From a virus, in IMG/VR virus record IMGVR_UViG_3300027816_000144, positions 1 to 49,977 of that record: 49,977 nucleotides of DNA. The stretch is one strand, 5' to 3'. Below, piece after piece: positions 24,989 to 30,880 of the stretch (positions within the stretch are counted from its first letter, which is position 1; the number at the start of each line of letters is the position of its first letter). The notes beneath the pieces were generated by a model. The model searched no databases. It saw only the letters and a program-made list of their open reading frames with translations, and had not been told where the DNA came from. The translations under genes were made by a program, and so were the position numbers.

Positions 24989-25369
24989 TTAACCTGCTTG
25001 CTTCTCAGCAAAAACACGCTTAGCTTCTGTGCCTTGAGCTACATACTCATCAGAGCCGTAAACTGGATCAACTTCATCCCAAAATGTAGGAGCTAAGGCT
25101 TTACCAGACGCAAGAGCGGCATTAACACGAGCGGCTAAACGCTCTGCTTTAGCAGAAGCTTCTTCGCGAAGATCTGGGAAGCAAACGTCGCCCGTCTCTT
25201 CGCAAAAAACTTGCTGAGTGCCGTTAAAAGTAACAGCGTGACGGAAACGACGACCAGCTTCGTTCTCGACAACAACATAAAAGCTATCGGCAATAAAAGG
25301 GCGACCGTCGCAAGCGTAACCTGCGTTGTACAGATCAGATGCGACATATGCTGTGTAAGATTTGTTCAT
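24989..25369 (-). CDS. 126-aa early-region hypothetical protein
   Basis: I choose the ATG at 25369, preceded by AAGGAAATCAAA; an upstream TTG frame is not needed. The product starts MNKSYTAYVASDLYNAGYAC, continues SFYVVVENEAGRRFRHAVTF and FCEETGDVCFPDLREEASAK, and ends DPVYGSDEYVAQGTEAKR. The beta N-terminal half followed by a helix and the W-x-E-x-x-P-V-Y-G-S block occurs in other phage genomes without known function. It is the first gene behind the repeated start element at 25386-25427, so it is likely under repressor control. Confidence 0.65.
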   Translation of the reverse strand: MNKSYTAYVASDLYNAGYACDGRPFIADSFYVVVENEAGRRFRHAVTFNGTQQVFCEETGDVCFPDLREEASAKAERLAARVNAALASGKALAPTFWDEVDPVYGSDEYVAQGTEAKRVFAEKQAG

Positions 25370-25385
25370 TTTGATTTCCTTCAAG

Positions 25386-25427
25386 TAACCGCCTTATTGG
25401 CGTGATTGCATCTTAACATGAAATTAA
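25386..25427 (-). promoter_or_regulatory. Repeated start element, copy 2: operator, extended -10, 5' hairpin
   Basis: On the minus strand, in order: operator TTAATTTCATGTTAA (25427-25413); the extended -10 TGTTAAGAT overlapping its right half; 10 nt; the hairpin CGCC-AATAA-GGCG (25402-25390); then GTTAC and the ribosome binding site of the 126-aa gene. The predicted +1 is the A at 25403, immediately before the hairpin. The operator overlaps the stop codon of the upstream 121-aa gene. Near-identical copies are at 26466-26504 (minus) and 30881-30918 (plus). Confidence 0.7.
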
Positions 25428-25789
25428 AACGATTCAACAGTAGGGACTTTCCCTAATGCCATTTGTTCTTGGTAAGCCTTGATGATGAAGTCGTCCATCG
25501 CAGTGTCAACGCAGATCTCGGTGTATCCCGAGAGCATAGAGCCAAGGTGCCTGCGCTCACGGATCTCCCGCGGGATGCCGGGGAGCTTGTACAGGGTGCT
25601 GAACTCACGGGCTCGGTTGATCAGCCCGTTGTTGTACAGATCGTAGTAGCAGTTCTGCGCCTTGCGAAAACGCTCTAGGTGCTTGTTTTGCTTTTTGCCT
25701 TGGGGTATTTCACCCATGGCAGGGATAAGCGCCTGTAGGGGCGTTACGAGCGCTTGGTAGGCGCCTTGTTCGTTCCAGTACTTTGCCAT
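25424..25789 (-). CDS. 121-aa early-region hypothetical protein
   Basis: Start at the ATG at 25789, preceded by AAGGAG 6 nt away; a longer frame reaching 26041 would overlap the 104-aa gene and has no such site. Product: MAKYWNEQGAYQALVTPLQA, then PQGKKQNKHLERFRKAQNCY, NRAREFSTLYKLPG and a helical end with EICVDTAMDDFIIKAYQEQM. It is a helical, basic protein of no recognised family. Its stop codon lies inside the operator of start element copy 2, so its 3' end and the next promoter overlap. Confidence 0.6.
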   Translation of the reverse strand: MAKYWNEQGAYQALVTPLQALIPAMGEIPQGKKQNKHLERFRKAQNCYYDLYNNGLINRAREFSTLYKLPGIPREIRERRHLGSMLSGYTEICVDTAMDDFIIKAYQEQMALGKVPTVESF

Positions 25790-25799
25790 GGTGTTCTCC

Positions 25800-26114
25800 T
25801 TAATCTGCTCTTGAGCCAGCGTATGCTGAGATGCCATGCTTGCGCAGGACTTCTGCGAATGCATAGGCGCCAGCTTCTTTGACGTCCATGGACTGTGTGC
25901 CGTTACCAGCAGGGTTCCAAATACACCAGCCTTTTTGCCAGTGCTTGCGACCCACGTTGTTTTTCTTGCACCAGCCCACGAAGGGGATACGTGCACTTGA
26001 AATGTCAACCCAAGCAAAGCCACAGTACATTGGCTCGCCATGTTTTTCCATGAAGGCGGACTCAGCGGCTTTAGCGGCGTTGAGGGCTTCTGTGTAGATG
26101 TTGTCGTAGTTCAT
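25800..26114 (-). CDS. 104-aa conserved hypothetical protein
   Basis: A protein with residues NYDNIYTEALNAAKAAESAF, then GEPMYCGFAWVDISSARIPF, FVGWCKKNNVGRKHWQKGWC and SMDVKEAGAYAFAEVLRKHG. I recognise this from many environmental phages (the G-F-A-W-V-D-I and K-x-W-x-x-G-W-x-I-W blocks); its function is unknown. Cys and Trp are frequent, so a small globular fold is likely. Its leader TTTACTTGAAAGACCATC nearly matches that of the 62-aa gene. Confidence 0.65.
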   Translation of the reverse strand: MNYDNIYTEALNAAKAAESAFMEKHGEPMYCGFAWVDISSARIPFVGWCKKNNVGRKHWQKGWCIWNPAGNGTQSMDVKEAGAYAFAEVLRKHGISAYAGSRAD

Positions 26115-26132
26115 GATGGTCTTTCAAGTAAA

Positions 26133-26146
26133 TGCCCCGAAGGGCA
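26133..26146 (-). terminator. Hairpin UGCCC-UUCG-GGGCA
   Basis: A perfect 5-bp stem with a C(UUCG)G tetraloop on the minus-strand transcript, between the 96-aa gene and the 104-aa gene. It is followed not by a U run but by TTTACTTGAAAG, the leader of the next gene. An mRNA-stabilising or attenuating role is more likely than full termination. Confidence 0.5.
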
Positions 26147-26150
26147 GGGA

Positions 26151-26441
26151 TTAGTTTGACAGTGCCTTTGTTTCGGCGGCGAGGATGTTGTAGGTAACCT
26201 TTGTGTGCTTAGCAATCAGCTCAGCAGGAGCGTTCAGCTCTTTGGCAACGGCAGACCATGCTGTCGTTTTCTTTTCTGGTGTGTGCTTGATGGTGGTCAC
26301 GTACATAGTGCCAGCGTAAGAACCTTGACCCAACATTTTGAGTTGGTTTTTGAGGTCATCTGCCTGCTCTTGCAAAGCGGCAATTTGGTCTTCGATCAAA
26401 CCGAGTTGGTCAACGATCTTGAGAGCGGTAGTAGTAGTCAT
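26151..26441 (-). CDS. 96-aa coiled-coil early protein
   Basis: Start at ATG 26441 with AAGGAAATTGGAA before it; the TTG two codons earlier is less likely. Residues 8-40 form a coiled coil (LKIVDQLGLIEDQIAALQEQ, then ADDLKNQLKMLGQG). After this comes SYAGTMYVTTIKHTPEKKTT, a beta hairpin with Lys-rich loop, and a helical end WSAVAKELNAPAELIAKHTK. The coiled coil plus small beta domain resembles host-range or nuclease-inhibitor type phage proteins, but I cannot name a family. It is the first gene after start element copy 3. Confidence 0.6.
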   Translation of the reverse strand: MTTTTALKIVDQLGLIEDQIAALQEQADDLKNQLKMLGQGSYAGTMYVTTIKHTPEKKTTAWSAVAKELNAPAELIAKHTKVTYNILAAETKALSN

Positions 26442-26465
26442 TTCCAATTTCCTTTTTCATGTAAC

Positions 26466-26504
26466 CTGCTTGTTGCAGTGATTGGGATCTTAACACGAAG
26501 TTAA
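26466..26504 (-). promoter_or_regulatory. Repeated start element, copy 3: operator, extended -10, 5' hairpin
   Basis: On the minus strand: operator TTAACTTCGTGTTAA (26504-26490), a perfect TTAAC-N5-GTTAA inverted repeat; extended -10 TGTTAAGAT overlapping its right half; 11 nt; hairpin CTGC-AACAA-GCAG (26478-26466); GTTAC; ribosome binding site of the 96-aa gene. The stem sequence differs from the other two copies but pairs just as well. The expected +1 is the A at 26479 next to the stem. It lies just downstream of the HNH gene. Confidence 0.72.
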
Positions 26505-26523
26505 AACGGTTTGGGAATCTTTT

Positions 26524-26958
26524 TTAAAAAGAATTCGTAGGTGTTTTCCCTATGCTTTGATTTTTTTTAGCTAATTCAATTTTTTCTTTGGCGGCTATGT
26601 AATGCCTATCCCTGCTACGAGGCTCAAAGGTTTGCCTTCTTATGCTTTGGTTTTGTGAGTTTTCACTAGGGTCAACCAGTCTTAGATTGTCGATTCTGTT
26701 GTCAGACCTGTCTCTGTTGATGTGGTCAATAAATTTGCTTAAAGGAATGTCCCCATTTACATAAATCCATGCCAATCTGTGAGCCATCCATGTTTTTTTA
26801 TTTATGCCTATCACGATGTAACCAGTGGGGATGGCGCACCCAGCAACCCTACTAATTCTTTTTTTATAGCCGTTTTTTCGCCACAAAAAAGTACCAGTAA
26901 CGGAGTCGTACTCCAAAATTTCTTGGAGTTGCTTTTGAGTTAAAATTAAATCAGTCAT
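26524..26958 (-). CDS. HNH homing endonuclease
   Basis: A 144-aa protein. An N-terminal part (EILEYDSVTGTFLWRKNGYK) is followed by WMAHRLAWIYVNGDIP and FIDHINRDRSDNRIDNLRLV, the HNH motif with catalytic-type H79 and Asn at 81, 87 and 91. The family also carries an HR-x-A-W signature, present at 60-64. Its composition is more AT-rich than neighbours (long runs of A and T), suggesting recent arrival. It sits between two host genes with its own ribosome binding site (AGAGG) and next to a hairpin, as an intron-less homing element would. It probably cuts sister phage DNA to copy itself. It is not expected to serve the phage. Confidence 0.85.
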   Translation of the reverse strand: MTDLILTQKQLQEILEYDSVTGTFLWRKNGYKKRISRVAGCAIPTGYIVIGINKKTWMAHRLAWIYVNGDIPLSKFIDHINRDRSDNRIDNLRLVDPSENSQNQSIRRQTFEPRSRDRHYIAAKEKIELAKKNQSIGKTPTNSF

Positions 26959-26983
26959 GCGATACCTCTATATCAATTGATGA

Positions 26984-27018
26984 GAAACCCCACAAGGCGC
27001 GCCTGCCTTTGGGGTTTC
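26984..27018 (-). terminator. Long hairpin between HNH gene and Ref-like gene
   Basis: An almost perfect inverted repeat (GAAACCCC...GGGGTTTC, with AAGGC/GCCTT continuing the stem) sits between the HNH start and the stop of the Ref-like gene. No clear U run follows on the minus strand; on the plus strand GTTATTTTATAC follows. It may end transcription of the upstream early genes or insulate the inserted HNH gene. Confidence 0.5.
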
Positions 27019-27031
27019 GTTATTTTATACC

Positions 27032-27304
27032 CTACCTTTTCATCAAAAGGGCAACGACCCTCTCGATGGTGACGTTCAGGGCGTCCTGCTCATCCATTTT
27101 CATCACCGACCACATGCGTCTCTGCCCGTGCCAGCCATTGAAACTCCCTTGGTGGCAGTCCTTGCACAAAGCCACGCAGGTGTACTGCCTATGCTGTTTG
27201 ACGTGGTGTGCGTCACTCGGTGGGGGTGCATCACACACAGAGCACGGGAGCTCTTTGACAAGCCCCACGTACGCTCTTTCCTTCGACGTGAGGTTGTTGT
27301 TCAC
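27032..27304 (-). CDS. HNH-like nuclease related to P1 Ref
   Basis: A 90-aa protein with an apparent GTG start at 27304 in a GTGA overlap with the upstream stop. Residues 19-60 contain LPCSVCDAPPPSDAHHVKQH, then CVALCKDCHQGSFNGWHGQR, giving C21, C24, H33, H34, C47, C50, H51 and H59. This CxxC...HH...CxxCH arrangement matches the Ref (RecA-dependent nuclease) and DUF968-like HNH group. P1 Ref enhances recombination by RecA-directed cleavage; the reduced form here may do the same. With the RusA gene upstream it makes a recombination cluster. Confidence 0.72.
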   Translation of the reverse strand: MNNNLTSKERAYVGLVKELPCSVCDAPPPSDAHHVKQHRQYTCVALCKDCHQGSFNGWHGQRRMWSVMKMDEQDALNVTIERVVALLMKR

Positions 27305-27651
27305 AGAGTCGCCTTGTCAACGTGGCGATTAGAAGCCTCCATAGAGCGCCATACGGCGATTCTTTCCTGACAGGCTATGAGGAGCCATCTGAGGCGTTCG
27401 CGCTCCTCTACGGCTTGTCTAAGGGCTTCTAGGTGCTCTCTGTAACGTGGGGAGGCGTAGGCTTCGCGCTCTTGCATGGCGGCGGTCTTGTACTCACCGT
27501 TGCCATAGATCTCGGCGTTCTTCATCTCTTCGGCTTTGATGGTCTTGCGTAGCTCCTCCATGTACACCTTTGTTGCCTCTGCCTCGGCGTACTTGGCTGA
27601 GTTGGTGATCATGAAGTCCACGGCTTCGTTTGGGTCAATAAGCTTGCTCAT
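27301..27651 (-). CDS. 116-aa conserved protein of the recombination cluster
   Basis: Start at the ATG at 27651, in a 4-nt overlap with the RusA stop and with GAGGAAC upstream. MSKLIDPNEAVDFMITNSAK is followed by a long helix (EATKVYMEELRKTIKAEEMK), then AYASPRYREHLEALRQAVEE and LRWLLIACQERIAVWRSMEA. The A-Y-A-S-P-x-Y block and R-W-L-L-x-A-A/C-Q motif occur together in many phages beside recombination or replication genes. The function is not known to me. It lies between RusA-type and Ref-type nucleases, which suggests a helper role in replication or recombination. Confidence 0.65.
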   Translation of the reverse strand: MSKLIDPNEAVDFMITNSAKYAEAEATKVYMEELRKTIKAEEMKNAEIYGNGEYKTAAMQEREAYASPRYREHLEALRQAVEERERLRWLLIACQERIAVWRSMEASNRHVDKATL

Positions 27652-28007
27652 GTTTGTTCCTCGATTTCGATTAAGAGTTTCCCGGGTTTTGTTCCAAATT
27701 TTCTGTAAATCATGATGGGCTGAAACAGTTGGTCGTTCACCATCAATGCGTCGGCTAAGCCGTCCAGCGCTCCCTTTGCCGCGGCAAGGCAATTGTCCGC
27801 GTCGCGCTTTCGTTTATCAGGCATCTCAAACGTCAGCGTAAGCCTCAGTTCTCCACCTGCATGTTTCCAGCCCTTGATCTGGTGCTTAGCCAGCCAAGTA
27901 CTGCTGTCACGGTAGTCAGACCGTAATTGGTAGAGCTTGCCCCAGTGCGTACCCTTGGCACGGTTTGGGAAGAGTTCCGCAGGCGGAAAGTCCAACTCAA
28001 TCCGCAC
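27648..28007 (-). CDS. rusA: RusA-type Holliday junction resolvase
   Basis: A GTG start at 28007 gives 119 aa, the same as E. coli RusA (120). The upstream longer frame would overlap the 82-aa gene. IELDFPPAELFPNRAKGTHW is the RusA start. RKRDADNCLAAAKGALDGLA carries D69 and D71, and VNDQLFQPI carries D92, matching the catalytic Asp triad D70, D72 and D91 of E. coli RusA. RusA cuts four-way junctions symmetrically; in phage it resolves recombination or replication intermediates before packaging. Confidence 0.85.
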   Translation of the reverse strand: MRIELDFPPAELFPNRAKGTHWGKLYQLRSDYRDSSTWLAKHQIKGWKHAGGELRLTLTFEMPDKRKRDADNCLAAAKGALDGLADALMVNDQLFQPIMIYRKFGTKPGKLLIEIEEQT

Positions 28008-28245
28008 GGTGCATCCGCGTTCTGATTGCGTGTGCCAGCTCGTCAAAGCCTGCTTGTTGGGCAACCTGTGCGCAGGCTTCACGCTCGATGCCAATGGCTT
28101 GCTTCGTGGTCTGTATCGCTACAGCCATGATCTCAGCCTTAGCCTGCGCCAGCCCCTCTTCAAATTCTTTTGCTGTGAACAAGGTCTGTCCTGTGCCCTG
28201 AGCAAAGAACTTCTTTTGAAAGTCACTGAGTTCTACTTTTGCCAT
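27997..28245 (-). CDS. 82-aa early-region helical protein
   Basis: Mostly helical: LSDFQKKFFAQGTGQTLFTA, then KEFEEGLAQAKAEIMAVAIQ and ACAQVAQQAGFDELAHAIRT. It overlaps the RusA start by 11 nt and the 64-aa gene by 23 nt. The ending (AHAIRTRMHRAD) is typical of small early phage proteins, and I recall similar ones near resolvase genes. Function unknown. Confidence 0.6.
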   Translation of the reverse strand: MAKVELSDFQKKFFAQGTGQTLFTAKEFEEGLAQAKAEIMAVAIQTTKQAIGIEREACAQVAQQAGFDELAHAIRTRMHRAD

Positions 28246-28417
28246 TTTCTCGCTCCTTTTTCATTCGGTTTACTAGGTCATTCATAGCATCGGTTCCACG
28301 ACGCTTCTCGATGTCATTCTTTACTTTTTGCCACCATGATTGCGCGCTCCCTGAGCCTAGCTCGATAGCCTTCTTCTCGTACCGTTTCATCCACTCTCGC
28401 GCTTCGCATTGTTTCAT
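28223..28417 (-). CDS. 64-aa basic protein, overlapped by another frame
   Basis: I place the start at the ATG at 28417 because AGGAGA lies 11 nt upstream and because residues before it look like a different reading frame. The product is MKQCEAREWMKRYEKKAIEL, then SAQSWWQKVKNDIEKRRGTD and AMNDLVNRMKKERENGKSR. The C-E-A-R-x-W start and the S-W-W-x-K-V-K...K-R-R-G block are familiar from small phage proteins. It overlaps the 72-aa gene by about 104 nt and the 82-aa gene by 23. A longer start at 28522 would give 99 aa with a less convincing N-terminus. Confidence 0.6.
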   Translation of the reverse strand: MKQCEAREWMKRYEKKAIELGSGSAQSWWQKVKNDIEKRRGTDAMNDLVNRMKKERENGKSRTQ

Positions 28418-28532
28418 GTGTTCCAAGGTCTCCTGTGAGATAGAGACATTCGATGGCGCAAGCCTCGGTGTAGGCATCACCAAACCCACTGCGGATTTCA
28501 TCGAGGATTTTTTGGGCTTCATGCTTGGTCAT
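28314..28532 (-). CDS. 72-aa early-region protein overlapping the next gene out of frame
   Basis: Start ATG overlaps the previous stop by 4 nt and has AAAGGACAAGG upstream. Residues 1-38 (MTKHEAQKILDEIRSGFGDA and YTEACAIECLYLTGDLG) look like a short family of phage proteins ending in L-T-G-D. Residues 39-72 (THETMRSARVDETVREEGYR...) are coded by the same DNA as the start of the 64-aa gene in another frame and look less conserved. Either a true long overlap or a shorter ancestral gene extended by frameshift is possible. Confidence 0.5.
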   Translation of the reverse strand: MTKHEAQKILDEIRSGFGDAYTEACAIECLYLTGDLGTHETMRSARVDETVREEGYRARLRERAIMVAKSKE

Positions 28533-29329
28533 CCTTGTCCTTTAAGTTCACGGTCAGCCACGTAGTCATGCACGATAAGTCCGTTCTCAATGCTACCTAC
28601 CCACATCTCAGGTATCCATGTAAATCCACCTGCGCTTAAACGCCTCATGTGGGCGCGTCGCTTATGGCGAGCCGGGCTTGCGTGTGTGCCGCCCTTATGC
28701 GGTTGCTTAACCTGCGCGTCTGGCTTTAATTCAATTGTGTTCCACGAGTACACCAAAGGCTGGTGCTTTGCCCTGCGCTTGCGATTGATGAACTCCATAC
28801 CTCTTGCCATGTGCGCGGTGACTACCTGCTCAGTGGTATGTGCTCTCAAGTTAATCAAACAGGCGTAGTTAACCGCGCTAATGCAAGCGTCCTCGTAAAG
28901 CTTCATGGCATCAGGTTCCGTCATGCCGTTGCGCTTAGATGCATCCATAAGTTTTTGATGGATCACGACATTTGTTCCGTCTCCCTCATCGCCAACAACA
29001 TGAACCCGCTTCTCCGTAACTATTGCCAACGGAGACTCAAACCCGTCGTTTGTCCACAGCATGACAGCGGCTCCCTCGTATCCACCAAACTTGATGTATT
29101 TGTCGTAGGTAAACGCAATGTCAGGCCATGCTGGTTGTATGACCGCCATGTGATCAGATGGAGTTAAAAACTGGTCAAGATGCATCATCTGATTGTGCCA
29201 ACCGTATTGGCGCCCAACGCTTTTTAACTCTTCGTCCGCGTGATCACCAAGTTCTGAAAAATCAAACCATGTGTAATCAGCGGCATCAAATCCAACCTTA
29301 GATGCCATGTCAGCTACTTTTGGGTTCAT
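28529..29329 (-). CDS. 266-aa early-region protein with Arg/His-rich C-terminal module
   Basis: The first 190 residues (WFDFSELGDHADEELKSVGR, then FTYDKYIKFGGYEGAAVMLW and LAIVTEKRVHVVGDEGDGTN) look like a globular mixed alpha-beta domain of unknown fold. The last 60 residues contain HKGGTHASPARHKRRAHMRR followed by GGFTWIPEMWVGSIENGLIV, a module I recognise from numerous phage genomes, with many Arg and His and a VGS..G...HDY ending. Nucleic-acid binding would suit the basic part, but this is inference. It overlaps both neighbours by ATGA junctions. Confidence 0.6.
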   Translation of the reverse strand: MNPKVADMASKVGFDAADYTWFDFSELGDHADEELKSVGRQYGWHNQMMHLDQFLTPSDHMAVIQPAWPDIAFTYDKYIKFGGYEGAAVMLWTNDGFESPLAIVTEKRVHVVGDEGDGTNVVIHQKLMDASKRNGMTEPDAMKLYEDACISAVNYACLINLRAHTTEQVVTAHMARGMEFINRKRRAKHQPLVYSWNTIELKPDAQVKQPHKGGTHASPARHKRRAHMRRLSAGGFTWIPEMWVGSIENGLIVHDYVADRELKGQG

Positions 29330-29748
29330 GATTTCCTCTTTGCCAATCCTGATCGGATAGCCAGCTCGTTGCGCAGGCGGTACTCGTACTTTGTTTTGCG
29401 GATCTTCTCGTGCTCGGTGGGTTGGAGCTCTGGCTCATTGTCAAACAGGGCGGCAAACTCTTGCCACTTTGGTGGGTAACCATTGACGCTGGCGCCCCAC
29501 GAGATCATGTCGATCTTCATGACTTCGTTGATCGCAACACGGACGTTCTCGGCGTCACGCAGGGCTTCTGTCACGCGAGGCCACGTGTCCGAGGTAGCCT
29601 GATGGTGGTAGGCGCAGACCCAGTTGCCACCAGTAGAGATCCCACCAGCCATGGGGCAACCATTGGCGAAGCAGTTGTGACTGACTTCCTGATCTTCAGG
29701 GAATGTTGTTTTTTCAGCGTAGCGCTGTTTGGCTGATGCGTAACTCAT
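29326..29748 (-). CDS. 140-aa zinc-ribbon-like early protein
   Basis: Residues 24-50 hold HNCFANGCPMAGGISTGGNW followed by VCAYHH, giving Cys/His ligands suitable for a zinc ribbon. The rest is helical and basic (SDTWPRVTEALRDAENVRVA, then KIRKTKYEYRLRNELAIRSG). Similar proteins lie directly next to DUF1376-type replication genes in other phages, as here. A replication accessory role is possible. It overlaps the 248-aa replication gene by 4 nt; the ribosome binding site is AAGGAG. Confidence 0.6.
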   Translation of the reverse strand: MSYASAKQRYAEKTTFPEDQEVSHNCFANGCPMAGGISTGGNWVCAYHHQATSDTWPRVTEALRDAENVRVAINEVMKIDMISWGASVNGYPPKWQEFAALFDNEPELQPTEHEKIRKTKYEYRLRNELAIRSGLAKRKS

Positions 29749-30491
29749 TTTTGCTCCTTGTGGTATGTGCCTTCAATGACTCTGGGAAACTTGCTTGGGT
29801 TGAACAGGAAGTCCATGTCAGCCTTCCAGTCCTTTGATTTGCCTGTCAGGAACTTCGAGGTCTTGACCATCTCAAAGTACCAACGGAAAAAGTCCAACCC
29901 ACCCTGCCTGTCAAGTTTGTCAGCAGTGACAACCTCACGCCATCTGGCGGCTATAGCCCTCTTGCGAGAATCGTTGACAACAACAGTCTGTGGCAGTTCA
30001 GGAAGGATGGTGTTGTACATCTCAACTATTTCCTGAATTGGTGCAGGTGGCACTGACTTCGGCTTGCCGAGGTCAGGAGTAGCGTTAGCTACTTTAGATT
30101 GGTTATTGGTTAATAGTTCTTGGTTATTAGTTGCCTTAGCGCTGGGTTCCGAGTCGGATCCCATTGGGTTACCCACTGGGTTCTTTCTACGACCACCCAA
30201 TTTGCCATTAGCCCTGTTTTTCTCTGCCATGGCGTGATAGTGCTCAATAACTTCTTGGCAACGAGAATGAAACCATCCGTCATCATGTTTGACAAACATG
30301 TCAGACAGAACTGCGTTAACCGTCTTGGTATCGACTCGCAAACGTCTGGCAACCCACTGGGTATCCAATGGGATCTTCTGTTCGGTGTCGTAGTACATAT
30401 CGAGAAGCCTGCGATAAGCAAGATCCTCGTCGTTTGAAAGATGAGCTGTGGCGGCTCTGTAGTCGCCGATGCTGAATTGATAGTAGTGCAT
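29745..30491 (-). CDS. DUF1376 (YdaU-like) replication-initiation-type protein
   Basis: A 248-aa protein from ATG 30491. The N-terminal 105 residues are a clear DUF1376 domain: MHYYQFSIGDYRAATAHLSN, then EDLAYRRLLDMYYDTEQKIP, KTVNAVLSDMFVKHDDGWFH and ANGKLGGRRKN. A disordered linker (residues 105-150) separates this from a helical C-terminal domain with IVEMYNTILPELPQ, FFRWYFEMVKTS and WKADMDFLFNPSKFPRVIEG. The domain is common in proteins that take the place of the phage O-type initiator. AT-rich 9-nt repeats lie in the linker DNA. No helicase or loader is found next to it. It is the first large gene after the repressor and probably shares its transcript. Confidence 0.75.
   Translation of the reverse strand: MHYYQFSIGDYRAATAHLSNDEDLAYRRLLDMYYDTEQKIPLDTQWVARRLRVDTKTVNAVLSDMFVKHDDGWFHSRCQEVIEHYHAMAEKNRANGKLGGRRKNPVGNPMGSDSEPSAKATNNQELLTNNQSKVANATPDLGKPKSVPPAPIQEIVEMYNTILPELPQTVVVNDSRKRAIAARWREVVTADKLDRQGGLDFFRWYFEMVKTSKFLTGKSKDWKADMDFLFNPSKFPRVIEGTYHKEQK
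30099..30128. repeat. AT-rich TTGGTTATT repeats inside the DUF1376 gene
   Basis: Three near-identical 9-mers in the plus strand: TTGGTTATT at 30099, TTGGTTAAT at 30106 and TTGGTTATT at 30120. They sit in the disordered linker (Asn-Asn-Gln codons) of the DUF1376 gene. The lambda origin also lies inside its initiator gene as iterons, so an origin is possible. Coding of the repeated NNQ could equally explain it. Confidence 0.4.
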
Positions 30492-30590
30492 ACCGATCCC
30501 AATAACACATCCCAAAAAGAAACAGCGGCAGGCGGGGATGGAACGCTTTTCGGAACGGGTAATTAGTCCGTCCTAGCCGTGCTTCAAACT

Positions 30591-30797
30591 CTACACGAAA
30601 AACAGATCTGGACGCAAGTCTTTTCTTGTGACCAAACCTTGTGTTGCTTTTTCAATCTTAACCGCCAACGCGGCTGATGCAGTTCTACGCTCATGAATGA
30701 GCAGAGACATCCATGTCAGGCTGATGCCCAGATACTCTGCCATCTCACCTCTTGCGCCCAACGGCTCCGTCGAAAAGTACTCTTGCAATGTCATCAT
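30591..30797 (-). CDS. Cro/YdaS-like transcriptional repressor
   Basis: A 68-aa protein from ATG 30797, preceded by AAGGA at 7 nt. TLQEYFSTEPLGARGEMAEY, then LGISLTWMSLLIHERRTASA and LAVKIEKATQGLVTRKDLRP form a five-helix Cro/C1-type helix-turn-helix: helix 2 GARGEMAEYLG, recognition helix LTWMSLLIHERR, and the end V-T-R-K-D-L-R-P-D seen in Cro-like YdaS proteins. It lies next to an operator (30824-30838) and divergent from the rightward operon, the classic arrangement of a phage control switch. No separate CI-like or integrase gene was found in the window. Confidence 0.78.
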   Translation of the reverse strand: MMTLQEYFSTEPLGARGEMAEYLGISLTWMSLLIHERRTASAALAVKIEKATQGLVTRKDLRPDLFFV

Positions 30798-30823
30798 TGT
30801 TCTTCCTTGGCGGCAAGTATACA

Positions 30824-30838
30824 TTAACTTTAAATTAA
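30824..30838. promoter_or_regulatory. Operator copy 1, upstream of the repressor gene
   Basis: TTAACTTTAAATTAA, matching the TTAA-N7-TTAA pattern of the three start elements. It lies just upstream of a TATACT -10 box (minus strand, 30822-30817) for the repressor gene, so binding would block its own promoter. It also contains the 13-bp palindrome CTTTAAATTAAAG (30828-30840). Autoregulation is the obvious reading. Confidence 0.65.
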
Positions 30839-30880
30839 AGATACCCCTACGTTTCACTCGGGAATGTATTGTGTTGGTTT

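Noticed and set aside
25135-25347. A 70-aa minus-strand frame inside the 126-aa gene
   Set aside because: It lies wholly inside a better supported gene with its own ribosome binding site and shows no family resemblance.
25790-26041. N-terminal extension of the 121-aa gene to 205 aa
   Set aside because: It would overlap the 104-aa gene in another frame and lacks a ribosome binding site, while AAGGAG precedes ATG 25789.
28008-28094. Extended RusA start giving 148 aa
   Set aside because: The extension overlaps the 82-aa gene and makes the protein longer than RusA; the GTG at 28007 gives the family length and aligns the catalytic Asp residues.
30515-30590. A possible tRNA or small RNA between the repressor and DUF1376 genes
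   Set aside because: The segment has an imperfect GGAACGGG/CCGTCC stem, but no cloverleaf arms or anticodon stem could be drawn, so no RNA gene is called.
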